Source: Voacanga thouarsii (taxonomy: Eukaryota; Streptophyta; Magnoliopsida; Gentianales; Apocynaceae). Taken from it: DNA of 64,000 bases. The stretch lies in NCBI GenBank assembly GCA_026120185.1, contig JANUWF010001491.1, positions 682,001 through 746,000 of the forward strand, written 5' to 3'. Below, piece by piece: positions 11,992 to 22,373 of this stretch. How positions within the stretch are numbered: the first letter of the stretch is position 1; the number at the start of each line of letters is the position of its first letter. The position numbers and the translations under genes are program-made. The notes under the pieces were generated by a model. It did not search any database. It was given only the letters and a program-made list of their open reading frames with translations, and had not been told where the DNA came from.

Positions 11992-12348
11992 AAAAGAAAT
12001 GTAAAAAACGAAAGCATTTTAAAAAAAGATACTTTAAAAAGAGAAAAACTAGATATTATAAAAAAACATGGATATAAAAAACCAATAAAACAAACATATA
12101 AAAGGAAGAAGAAGATTACAAAACCAAGTGAATGCAAGTGCCATTATTGTCATGAGGCTAGCCATTATGCCAATAGATGTCTTAAAAATTTTGATAAGAA
12201 TAAAAATATTTTTAAATTAGATGATAATATTAGCCATATGATTGAACAAGGAGATTTTGTTCAAATTAATGAATTTGAAGATATTGAGTTTGAAGATAGC
12301 CTTCTTATTTTGACAGATACAAAATATACATCTTGTGATAATGAATGA
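11992..12348 (+). pseudogene. Pararetrovirus coat-protein C-terminus with zinc knuckle, lineage 2
   Basis: A frame open for 118 codons has a Lys-rich first half and then a perfect CX2CX4HX4C zinc knuckle (12139-12180: C at 12139 and 12148, H at 12163, C at 12178), followed by an acidic tail ending DTKYTSCDNE. This order (basic region, knuckle, acidic tail) is typical of Caulimoviridae coat proteins, where the knuckle binds the pregenomic RNA. The basic stretch reads better in another frame before about 12055, so a frameshift is likely. The sequence is distinct from the knuckle of the main virus at 17236-17277. The first 155 bp are repeated at 29862-30016. Confidence 0.75.
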
Positions 12349-12691
12349 GATAATAGAAACCTCTAGTTCATCTATAATAGATAACATAGAAGAACAACTA
12401 GGTGAGTATAAACAAGATATATTAATTGATAAAAGAAAATTGAAGAAAATTCAAAATGAAGGATTTTCATTATCAAATTATTCTAGTATTTAAAGTAAAC
12501 ATGCTAGAAAAATTAGGTATTAAACCTCGAAAACATCATTTGTTCTATGGATTAAACATGCAAGAGCGAGTATTAGATGTTTCTCTTATAGGAAATAACA
12601 GTTATGATTTCATTTATTGTCTAAAACGGATCTCCAAGATAAGTTACAAAAAATCAAACTCAAGATTCGTGATACCCTAGGGTGGGTACAC
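12349..12691 (+). other. Virus-derived stretch, unassigned
   Basis: It follows the lineage 2 coat fragment without a visible break and holds a 74-codon frame (12456-12680) with no motif I can place. The join to the main-lineage ORF2 lies at about 12690. It is probably polyprotein sequence between coat and protease of lineage 2. Confidence 0.4.
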
Positions 12692-13558
12692 ATGGGTGCG
12701 AGAGAGTTAGTTACCAAGATACACCCAGAAGCTTACCGTCAGTCTAACCATATTTTCAAAGCAGAACCCCAGAAAACCCGTCTTTACTATGAACATATCC
12801 TTTTTGCAACAGGTTCAATTGAATTTGAACATGAAAGAAACATGAACAGAACCGATAAAGGCATTGCTTACTCCAAATGTAGGATTATGAAAATCCTTGA
12901 CCTAAACACTTGGCCGGTCACCGGTATTTATACTCCCATTCAGTTCAAAACATCCTTCAAACCTCCCACATACAACTTCATGGATTACATAGATGCTTGG
13001 TACAATTTCATGTACCTCCGAGATCTCACACACACCTGGTTTGTCAAATATGGCAAAGATGCAATCAGCCCTATTCCGAGGTGGTACTATGCCTGGTGGA
13101 AGACCTTTGGTGGAAACAAATCCACTTTATCCAGTCAAAACTTGCAAAAGTTTAACCAGTTTGAGGTAGAAAGTCAAATTCAGGGATTAACTCTGAATAA
13201 CCAGCTTTGTAAATTTTATATTGAAAAGAAAATATATTTTGTATTAGGATGGGGCTATAAGCTCGATCAAATTGAAAATGTAAAGTATCTCTGTAGAGAG
13301 ATAAGAGTCAAGGGATGGACTCCAGTCCCTAAGCCAGACCAGAAAGAATCAGATGCTCAGTCCTCCTCAAGCAAAGGCAAAAAGAAAATCAGTAAAACAG
13401 AATTGCAACTCCAATTGCAACTTTTACAGCAACAGCTTCAACAAGCAGATGATGATGAAAGTGAATCAGAGTCACAGCCAGAATACAGCCTGTATGAAAA
13501 TGGAGATATGGACAATCCATCCGGTATTGCTCAAGCATACCTTTGTCAGAGTCCATAA
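12692..13558 (+). pseudogene. Pararetrovirus ORF2 protein, N-terminally truncated copy A
   Basis: An in-frame ATG at 12692 gives 288 codons without a stop, the longest open frame in the window. Its function is unknown. Visible features are a conserved central part with DYIDAWYNF and several Trp residues (PRWYYAWWKTFGG), a Lys-rich linker near residue 228, a Gln/Leu-rich probable coiled coil (residues 233-254), and an acidic Ser/Glu tail. The natural N-terminal region, present at 19896-20335 and 23754-24167, is missing and replaced by lineage 2 sequence, so the ATG used here is fortuitous or internal. The stop at 13556-13558 is also present in copy B, so the C-terminus is probably authentic. 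It could still be translated if transcribed, but nothing shows that. Confidence 0.75.
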
Positions 13559-14021
13559 TGGTGAGGCTCCACACCAAAAGCAAAAGAAAGAAAAGGACCT
13601 ATCAGCTTTTTCAACAGTCACAAAAGCTACATGACATTATTCAGACGTACTACAAAATTATTCATTTAACAGCAGCACATGGTGGACCCCTCTACTCAAA
13701 AAGACTCTTGGAGCCATTCTTCATGATGGCCGACAACATCATTCCATCCTCCACTGAAGTGGACCACGCAACAATAATGCAGACTTCAATCAGAGAAACC
13801 TACTCCCTCGGTGCTTATATAAGACAGCATGTTATTGATGAAATGCAGACGCATACACCATTAAATCCCTCAGAGAGTGAAGACACCCTCTACCTAGATA
13901 TCTGTACTACTTGTTTCAGTTTTAAAACCCTTGTACTTCAATCAGATTGAGTGAGAAGATAAACACTTCAATAGTTTGAAAATACAATAGTTTTATCAGC
14001 AATATATCCTGGGTCTCAAAT
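13559..14021 (+). promoter_or_regulatory. Pararetrovirus intergenic region with pregenomic promoter
   Basis: This stretch between the ORF2 stop and the primer site contains TATATAAG at 13816-13823. It occupies the place of the pregenomic RNA promoter in Caulimoviridae. The 135-codon frame across it (13543-13950) has no known domain and is broken in the second copy, so I do not call it a gene. A canonical AATAAA was not found. Confidence 0.65.
13816..13823 (+). promoter_or_regulatory. TATA box of pararetrovirus (copy A)
   Basis: TATATAAG about 200 bp upstream of the primer site; the same box is kept in copy B at 21449-21456. Confidence 0.65.
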
Positions 14022-14033
14022 TGGTATCAGAGC
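14022..14033 (+). other. Primer-binding site, tRNA-iMet type (pararetrovirus)
   Basis: TGGTATCAGAGC is complementary to the 3' end of plant initiator tRNA-Met, the minus-strand primer of Caulimoviridae. It marks the conventional genome origin. Confidence 0.92.
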
Positions 14034-14375
14034 CACGTGCTCCATCTCATGCATTATGAAATCTTCTATGATTTTTAAAATCATGTCCGAGTAAGTCTAT
14101 TTACTTTCTTTCTCTGAACCTTGAATGATGTAGTTTAATCCTCTTTCTCTTGTTCTTGATTATTATGCCCTTTCATATGTTTCTTTAAAGTATTTCTTAA
14201 ACTATGATGATGATTGTTAGTCTTGCGTTGGTCAGCCCATAACCGATTGGATTAGGCCGTTGTTAGCCGATGAAAGGCGTTGTAAGGCCCGGACCCGGGG
14301 GTGGTCCAGTAAGCTCTAATCAACCATAGACATAGTATTAGGTGTGTCCTAAGAAGAAATAAAGAAACATAAGCT
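14034..14375 (+). other. Pararetrovirus leader
   Basis: Non-coding stretch between primer site and the first plausible ORF1 start. It contains several short ATG-initiated frames, as in leaders used for shunting, and a GC-rich segment around 14280-14310. Structure was not computed. Confidence 0.45.
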
Positions 14376-15600
14376 ATGGCACAATCCTGAAGAACAATAG
14401 ATTTAGTATTAGACTACTCATTGCACGGTAAAGAGAGAGAAAGTAATCTTCCTACTCCCATGGCCTCAAACCTTTCGTATATCGACATAGATTCAAGCTA
14501 ATGATTTAGAAGTCGGCTCCCAACTAGATAGAATTGAATCTAGACTTATGAATTGGAACTTACCAATAGAGAAATTTGATAAAATTTATGAAAAAGGAAT
14601 GTTTGATTTAGTCCAAAGCTATACAATCAAAACAACATAAAAAACAGCTTTCCATTAATCAACTCTTACGGAACAATTCAGCTTTCTAAATCCAGCTTAC
14701 ACTTGAACAAAGCATAAAAAGAATAAGTATCGATATCTTCACATAGGGTTAGTTCAAGTAGCAATCAAACCTCTCTATCGATTAGGAATCGATGCCCCAA
14801 TTTGCCTTCTTTTGAGAGATAGTAGGCATCTTGATTTTCAAAACAACCGCTTGCAGCTCTTGAAACTAACACAGCCCATGGTCCAGTATACTTTAACCAT
14901 TATCCGAACTTCACTGTAGATCTAACAGATCCACACATTCTCAAAACCTTAACCCTTAACATTCAGACAAAGAATTTGGAATTCGAACTAGGTTCAAAAC
15001 CTCTTGGGTTAATTTACCGAGTTTATTACAAGGTAATGAAAACCACAATAAATCCTAAAGCTAAACAAAGATATAGGAAATCCTAAAGAAACTTGTTTAT
15101 TAGAAACAAATTTTGAAAGATCTAATACCTTTGTCCCTCGAATGATTAAGTGGGATAATGTTCTACAAAACCCAACCTGGAATTTTGATAACATTATTAA
15201 TCCTAAAAAACATTATGAATCCAAAACCTTAGGCAAAATAACGTAAACTTCAACCGGTCACATAGAATTAGAATTTAGGAGAAAATCCTTTTCATCACCT
15301 CCATCTTCTTCCTTTTCTCTACCCGTAACTTTGAGTAGCAGTAAGATTCAATAGTTTAAATCTTTCTCGGAGAAATTCCAAAAGTAAACAATGTTGACTT
15401 TAGTGGAGAAATCCCTAAAGTAAATTATGAAGAAAACTTAAGTGTTAAGTCGGAAGCCCTACCCAATCGTAAATGAATATGCCTTCCTCTCTAATGGTCT
15501 TAACTTCTGAAAAAGATTTTACTCTTGACAAAAATTTCCTTCGTAAATTATGGAACGGACCTTGTAACAAAATAAAGTGTAAATGGTATTTTGCAACAGC
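14376..15600 (+). pseudogene. ORF1, movement-protein part (broken)
   Basis: The first plausible start is ATGGCACAATC at 14376. Readable pieces include a Leu/Asp-rich segment at 14495-14640 (LMNWNLPIEKFDKIYEKG) and VYYKVMKTTINPKA near 15020-15065, which resembles the core of the 30K-superfamily movement proteins of Caulimoviridae that open plasmodesmata. Many frame changes interrupt it. No cleaner copy of this part exists in the window, so the exact ends are uncertain. The breaks tend to fall at places where CAG or CTG would be expected (see findings). Confidence 0.6.
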
Positions 15601-17360
15601 TTTCGAACCGTAAAGAGCTACACTCTTACAAAAATATTATTCTGACTCAGATTAGAATGAAACAAAGATTTAGATTTCTTCGATTGGTATGAATTAGTTA
15701 AATATCAAGAAAAAGATATATTAAATGTAATCACTAAAAAGTGGTATACAACCAAAAATGAAGTTAAAGAATCAGTATTTCCCCCAGCAGAAGAAATAAA
15801 AATCCCTGTAGATAATCACATAATCACAGCCTCTCCTTTCAAGCTAGAAAACCTAGATAAACAAGGTGATGTAACCAATAAAGATCTAAATAAGGTCATT
15901 CAACAGAATAATTATACTAATCAGATGTTAGTCACCATGGCTAGTAAAGTAGAACAATTAGATAGTAAGTCTTCATTTAGAGAAACCCCACAATTTAAAC
16001 AAGCTTTAATCCAAAACAATCAAGTAGATCCCAATCCAAAGATTTAAACCTATTTTATATGAACCACAAAACATGAAACTTGCTAAAGGAACTATGAATA
16101 TAGAAGAAGTAGATTTTATTAAAGAAATAAATGAAAAATTAAAAAATCTAAAAACTAAGAATAAACCGTAATCTAGTCAAACACATCATCTTCAAACATT
16201 ACATCACCAGCTTTCTTTAATAGATATAGATCCTTCTCCTTCTGAACTTAATAGGCTCGTAGGTGGTAAACCAACTAACAAGATAAAACAATCAAGATTT
16301 GCTAATCCCTATACTAGGAATTATTATCCTCGCCCATCATTCCCGGATGTTCAGCTTTGAAGAACGTCATCTAGATACCCGAGCAACCTTTTCCGATGAA
16401 GAAATTACCGAATGGAATATTGATGGAATGTCTGAACATAGCATTCTGAATGTTATCCAAGAAATGTCCATGGCTATTACAGCCATTAAATGTAAAAATC
16501 CTACCAACACAGATCAATCAATCCTCTACATCCTTACTACCGGATTTACCGGTGTTCTCCATGGTTGGTGGAACAATTACTTGTCTGAACCACAGAGACA
16601 AGAAATTCTGAATGCCACCAAAGTAGTAACTAAAACAGCTTCCTAACCAAAGTGGTCAACCTACTCAAGTAGCGTAAACAGCTTTCGATCGCTTAAACAC
16701 TTTCATGTTTACCCTCACTCAAAGATTTCGTAGGAAATCCTCAACAATTAGCAGATAGAAGTTCTGAAATCCTCACTAATCTAACTTGCCCTAAACTTCA
16801 TGATTTTAGATGGTACAAAGATATGTTTTTACAAAAGGTTATGTTAAGAACAGATTGTCACCATGCGTTCGGAAAGAACGATTTATTTCAGGATTACCTC
16901 CCTTATTTGCGTACAAAGTTAGGCAAAAGTTAAAAGTAGATTTCGGTAATGAAATTCCTTATGACTATTTAACATATGGTCAATTAATCAGCTTTTATAA
17001 ACCAAACAAAGTGCACTCTCGCACGTACCTAAAATTAAAAACCCGTATGGAATCCTATCATAAAAAATCTAAAAAAGAATTAGGTAATTTCTGTGAAATA
17101 TTTGGATTTTCCCCAATAAGTCCACCATCTAAAAAATTAAAAAAGGACAAGAAACGAAACTTTAAAAAAGATAGAAAAGAAAGAACTTTTAAGCCTTTTA
17201 AAAGAAAAGAAAAGCCTTCCAAAACCACTATTAAATGTTATTTCTGTGGAAAAAGAGGACATAAAGCAGATGAATGTAAATTTAAAGCTAAAAAGAAAAA
17301 ACAAGTTAATCAGCCTTTCTCTACCAAAAGATACTTTAGATCAAATCAATCGGATCCTTG
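15601..17360 (+). pseudogene. ORF1, coat-protein part with zinc knuckle
   Basis: The part starts with a Phe/Asp/Tyr-rich segment near 15660, passes a region related to the capsid core (EEITEWNIDGMSEHSI near 16400) and GLPPLFAYKVRQKL near 16890, then a Lys-rich stretch (17140-17225) and a CX2CX4HX4C knuckle at 17236-17277. It is split over several frames; the longest open pieces are 16299-16646 and 16810-17361. Cleaner partial copies lie at 30016-30176, 30668-31659 and, reversed, 23013-23215 and 23301-23789. Family role: encapsidation of viral DNA, with the knuckle contacting pregenomic RNA. Confidence 0.85.
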
Positions 17361-18350
17361 ATCAATATGATTCTTCTCTTTCATCGACATTAGTGACAAG
17401 TGAAACGTAAGAAGTTTATGAAATCCAAGAGAAATCCTCTCGAATCGAATCGATACACAGCTCTTCTTGCGATTGTACAGTGCTTATGTACTTGTGCAAT
17501 TGGAGAACTTTGTATGATTAGCAACAAACAAAGATAGCCAAATTAATGTAATAACTAGAGCAAATAAAGAACTCTTCTTTGAACTCTTAGATCATATTCA
17601 AGATGAAACAGATTAAACGAGAATATTTGTTAAAAGTTAAAGATTTAGTTCTTAATCCCAAAGTACAAGTAGAGCCTTATAATCTAAAAGAAGTATTCGA
17701 TAAATTCAAAGGAAAACAGAAAGAAGAACCTTCTACTTCTATGAATGAATTAAAATTAGAAATTAAAGAACTTAAACAAGAAGTTAAATGGCTAAAAGAA
17801 CAGTAATGATCAAAGAATTTTCGATATCAATCAGATCAATACGTAAATAGTAAAACAAAAATTAGATAAACCCTTAATTGATCCAACTTCATTATCTCGA
17901 TGGAGAAGAAACAGAACAAAATGAAAATAATCCAGTATTATATTTCAGCCATTTCTCAAATAACTTTCCAAAAATGGTATATTCCAATTCTTCTTAAAAT
18001 AGGAGATTTCTCAATTCAGCTTAGTAGCCCTTCTTGATTCCTGAGCAGATCAAAATTGCATCTCGTGAAGGATTAATCCCTACCAAATATTTAGAAAAAA
18101 CAGGTTCTAAATTATACTCGCTCGGTCAACAGCTAAGTATCGTATATAAATTATCTAATGCTCATATCTCGTAATAAACAGCTTTGCTTCCCGAATTCTT
18201 TCTTAATTATTAAAGATTTAAGCCAAGAAATAATCTTAGGAACCCCATTCCTTACCTGCATTTATCCCTTCAATGTAGACCAACATGGAGTCCACACGTA
18301 AATAGGATCAAGCACTCGCTACTTTTTCCTTCTTACAGTTGTCCACTCAC
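17361..18350 (+). pseudogene. ORF1, linker and aspartic-protease part
   Basis: It contains a Glu/Lys-rich coiled-coil-like frame (17603-17806) and then, near 18025-18050, ALLDS followed by a broken glycine codon and a residue run ADQNC, the position of the retropepsin D-S/T-G active site. The break is exactly at what would be CTGG. The retropepsin would process the ORF1 polyprotein. No other copy of this part is present for comparison. Confidence 0.6.
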
Positions 18351-19300
18351 CAAAGATGTCAATCTCCTCAAAAGAAAGATTCTTTGTCGTGAGCAACATG
18401 ATAGCTTTTATAAAAGAAGATATAAAGTATACTAGAATCCAAAATCAGCTTCAACTAAAAGACATTCAAAATAAAATAGAATCCATCCGTAAAGATTTTG
18501 AAAAAGAAATCGCTCGTACGTCCCCACAACTTTTTGGGAACGTAAAAAGCATATTGTCACCCTACCATACATTGATGATTTTGAAGAATCAAGGATACCC
18601 ACTAAAGCTAGACCTATCCGGATGAATCAGAATTAGTTGAACATTGTAAATTAGAAATCTCGCATTTATTACAAAAAGCATTAATTAGAGAATCTAGGTC
18701 GCCTTGGTCTTGTTCTCGCTTTTTATGTTAATAACAATGCAGTAAAAAGAAAGAGGTGTTCCCGCATTAGTCATTAACTATAAGCCGTTAAACAAAGTTT
18801 TAAAATGGATAAGGTATCCTATTCCCAACAAACGAGATTTGTTGAAAAGAACCTATAAAGCAATCCTTTATAGTAAATTTGATATGAAATCGGATTCGGC
18901 AAATTCAGACTACGTAAGAAGATAGGTATAAAACAGCTTTTCAATGTTCCATTTGGTCAATACGAATGGAATGTCATGCCATTCGGCTTAAAGAATGCAC
19001 CCAGTGAATTTCAAAAAGTAATGAATGACATTTTTAACCCTTATACCGCCTTTACAATAGTTTACATTGATGATGTTTTAATCTTCAATGAATCTTTTGA
19101 ACAAAGATCTTAAACATTTACGTCTTTTTCGTGAAATAATCACGAAAAACGGGCTGGTAGTAAGTGCATCTAAACTCAAACTTTGCCGCACCAAAATCAG
19201 ATTTCTAGGTCATAATTTAACTCAGTGGTACATATCAGCCCAATCAGAGAGCAATTGAATTTGCGGACAAATTCCCGTGATGAAATTAAGGATAAAACTC
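18351..19300 (+). pseudogene. ORF1, reverse-transcriptase part
   Basis: Homologous to Caulimoviridae RT. The N-terminal part has ARPI, RESRSPWSC and LVINYKPLNK-type segments; the region of the first catalytic Asp reads KFDMKS near 18880; the YIDD box is intact at 19063-19074, followed by VLIFN. Frames change several times. Cleaner copies of the N-terminal half lie at 22374-23012 and 30177-30667. The enzyme copies pregenomic RNA into DNA. Confidence 0.88.
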
Positions 19301-19899
19301 AACTTCAAAGGTTTCTAGGATGTTTAAATTACATCTCGGACTTTATCCCTAACCTTAGAATCATCTCGTGAACCCTTATACAAGAGATTAAGAAAAGATC
19401 CAATCCCTTGGGGATTAGAGCAAACTCGGATCGTTAAGAAAATTAAACAGATAGTCAAAAGACTTCCTTGTCTAGGAATCCCAGATCCAACAAAGATTCA
19501 TGATTGTTGAAACAGACGCATCGTATTTAGGTTATGGTGGTATTCTCAAACAAAGAAAACCTAATTCTTCATCGTAACAGCTTAGTCGATTTCATTCGTG
19601 TATTTGGCTTTCAAGCCAAAAGAATTACAAGACTATCAAAAAGGAAATTCTTGCAATAGTTTTATGCATTTCCAAATTCCAAGATGATTTAATCAATCAA
19701 AAGTTTTTACTTAGAATTGATTGTAAAGCCGCAAAAGATGTTTTACAAAAAGATGTAAAAAATCTAGTGTCAAAACAGATCTTTGCCGTATGGCAAGCAC
19801 TCCTTTCCAGCCTTTGATTTTGAAATTGAATTTATCAAAGGAGAAAACAATTCCCTTCCCGATTTCTTAACCAGAGAGTTTCTTCAAGGACGCACATGA
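19301..19899 (+). pseudogene. ORF1, RNase H part and ORF1 end
   Basis: The RNase H domain starts near ETDAS (19510-19525, a catalytic Asp context) and continues to a conserved tail ending FLTREFLQGRT and a TGA at 19897-19899. That TGA overlaps the ORF2 start in ATGA. A cleaner reversed copy of this part lies at 24168-24577. The domain removes RNA from the RNA/DNA hybrid. Confidence 0.82.
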
Positions 19900-21189
19900 C
19901 ATTTAACACAAGTATTCAACACCGTGATGAGTACCGCTTAATGTCGGAGCTCATTCTATCCGCCTATAAATACCCGCATCAATCGCGATATTCGGCATGG
20001 ATCAACAACCGAAGTTCGACCTCCACAAGGTAATCGATTTTCAGTCCTTGGATCTTTCCCCTCTCTTCCATCCAATCCAATGAGCAAGTCACCGCTCACA
20101 ATGGATCTCTTCAACCCGACCTTCTTCAAAGAATACGAAACTCAAAAACAGATTTGTCCTTTTATACTACTCAAACCCCTACCTCCTTCAAGGAAGCAGT
20201 AGTTCCAAAAACACCCAATAAACCGTAAAAGCCAACCCTTTTTGCAAGCAAAAGAAAAATTTGAATTCCTCCCAAAAACAAGTCATTCCAATCTTAGCCC
20301 TTCCCGGAGAATTAACGACTCTTCCCGAGAGAGAGTTAGTTACCAAGATACACCCGTAAGCTTACCGTCGCCTAACCATATTTTCAAAGCAGTAACCCCG
20401 TAAAACCCGTCTTTACTATGAACATATCCTTTTTGCAACAGGTTCAATTGAATTTGAACATGAAAGAAACATGAACAGAACCGATAAAGGCATTGCTTAC
20501 TCCAAATGTAGGATTATGAAAATCCTTGACCTAAACACTTGGCCGGTCACCGGTATCTATACTCCCATTCAGTTCAAAACATCCTTCAAACCTCCCACAT
20601 ACAACTTCATGGATTACATAGATGCTTGGTACAATTTCATGTACCTCCGAGATCTCACACACACCTGGTTTGTCAAATATGGCAAAGATGCAATCAGCCC
20701 TATTCCGAGGTGGTACTATGCCTGGTGGAAGACCTTTGGTGGAAACAAATCCACTTTATCCAGTCAAAACTTGCAAAAGTTTAACCAGCTTTGTAGTAGA
20801 AAGTCAAATTCAGGGATTAACTCGAATAACCAGACTTTGTAAATTTTATATTGAAAAGAAAATATGTTTTGTATTAGGATGGGGCTATAAGCTCGATCAA
20901 ATTGAAAATGTAAAGTATCTCTCGTAGAGAGATAAGAGTCAAGGGATGGACTCCAGTCCCTAAGCCGCACTGTAAAGAATCGGATGCTCAGTCCTCCTCA
21001 AGCAAAGGCAAAAAGAAAATCAAGAAATGCAATTGCAACTCCAATTGCAACTTTTACAAGAATGACTTCAACAAGCAGATGATGATGAAAGTGAATCGTA
21101 GTCACAACTGAATACAGACTTCGTATGAAAATGGAGATATGGACAATCCATCCGGTATTGCTCAAGCATACCTTTGTCGTAGTCCATAA
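19896..21189 (+). pseudogene. Pararetrovirus ORF2 protein, full-length copy B (broken)
   Basis: ORF2 starts with the ATG of the ATGA overlap, a start supported by the reversed copy at 24167, which is open for 137 codons from the same ATG. A second in-frame ATG (20080) begins MSKSPLTMDLF. The central and C-terminal parts match copy A (12692-13558), with the stop at 21187-21189. At least six frame breaks are present, most at CAG/CTG positions. The N-terminal 100 residues are Pro/Ser/Thr-rich and look disordered. No enzymatic motif is visible and the family function is unknown. Confidence 0.8.
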
Positions 21190-21448
21190 TGGTGAGGCTC
21201 CACACCAAAAGCAAAAGAAAGAAAAGGACCTATCAGCTTTTTCAACAGTCACAAAAGCTACATGACATTATTCGGACGTCATCGCAAAATTATTCATTTA
21301 ACGAAGCAGACATGGTGGACCCCTCTACTCAAAAAGACTCTTGGAGCCATTCTTCATGATGGCCGACAACATCATTCCATCCTCCACCGAAGTGGACCAC
21401 GCAACAATAGTGCGGACTTCAATCAGAGAAACCTACTCCCTCGATGCT

Positions 21449-21456
21449 TATATAAG
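21449..21456 (+). promoter_or_regulatory. TATA box of pararetrovirus (copy B)
   Basis: TATATAAG in the same context as 13816-13823, at the end of the second ORF2 copy. Confidence 0.6.
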
Positions 21457-21641
21457 ACAAAGCATGTTATTGATGAAATGCAGACGCATACACCATTAAA
21501 TCCCTCAGAGAGTGAAGACACCCTCTATCTAGATATCTGTACTACTTGTTTCAGTTTTAAAACCCTTGTACTTCAATCAGATTGAGTGAAAAGATAAAAT
21601 TAAATAGTTTGAAAATACAATAGCTTTATCAGCAATATATC

Positions 21642-22223
21642 CTGGAGCTCATTCTATCCGCCTATAAATACCTGCATCAATCAACGACATTCGGCATAGA
21701 TCAACAACCGAAGTTCAGACCTCCACAAGGTAATCGATTTTTAGTCCTTGGATCTTTCCCCTCTCTTCCATCCAATCCAATGAGCAAGTCACCGCTCACA
21801 ATGGATCTCTTCAACCCAGCTTCTTCAAAGAATACAGAAACTCAAAAAACAGATTTGTCCTTTTATACTACTCAAACCCCTACCTCCTTCAAGGAAGCAG
21901 TAGTTCCAAAAACACCCAATAAACCAGAAAAGCCAACTCTTTTTGCAGCAAAAGAAAATTTTGAATTCCTCCCAAAAACAGTCATTCCAATCTTAGCCCT
22001 TCCCAGAGAATTAACGACTCTTCCTGAGAGAGAGTTAGTTACCAAGATACACCCGAAGCTTACCGATCGGTCTAACCATATTTTCAAAGCGAGAACCCCG
22101 TAAAACCCGTCTTTACTATGAACATATCCTTTTTGCAACAGGTTCAATTGAATTTGAACATGAAAGAAACATGAACAGAACCGATAAAGGCATTGCTTAC
22201 TCCAAATGTAGGATTATGAAAAT
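21642..22223 (+). pseudogene. ORF2 N-terminal fragment, third copy
   Basis: Joined to copy B through a 4-bp overlap, CTGG (21642-21645). It repeats the ORF2 region from the segment after the ATGA overlap; the open piece 21780-22103 starts at the internal Met. The copy ends at 22223 where an inverted fragment begins. Confidence 0.85.
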
Positions 22224-22279
22224 TATGTAATCCATGAAGTTGTATGTGGGAGGTTTGAAGGATGTTTTGAACTGAATGG
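22224..22279 (-). pseudogene. Inverted 56-bp ORF2 scrap
   Basis: Reverse complement of about 12940-12995 (the DYIDAW region of ORF2), wedged between ORF2 and coat fragments. Confidence 0.85.
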
Positions 22280-22373
22280 AGATTTTGGTAATGAAATTCC
22301 TTATGACTATTTAACATATGGTCAATTAATCAGTTTTATAAACCAAACAGGTGCAGACCTCTGCACAGACCTA
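22280..22373 (+). pseudogene. Coat-protein scrap
   Basis: Matches about 16940-17035 of ORF1 in the same orientation; joined to the RT piece inside a short A-rich overlap. Confidence 0.85.

Larger units (their letters stand above)
12692..21641 (+). mobile_element. Endogenous pararetrovirus, head-to-tail unit (florendovirus-like)
   Basis: Order on the plus strand: partial ORF2, promoter region, tRNA-Met primer site, ORF1 (movement, coat, protease, RT, RNase H), full-length ORF2 region, second promoter region. Matching landmarks are about 7.63 kb apart (TATA box at 13816 and 21449; ACTTGGCCGGTCACC near 12907 and 20536), so the block is slightly more than one circular genome with about 1.3 kb of terminal redundancy. 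One polyprotein ORF followed by one ORF of unknown function fits florendoviruses; the genus is an inference. There is no integrase, so insertion was passive. The copy stops at 21641, a few bases before its second primer site would be reached. Confidence 0.85.

Noticed and set aside
13543..13950. 135-codon frame after viral ORF2
   Set aside because: Covers the promoter region with the TATA box; broken in the second copy and no known counterpart.
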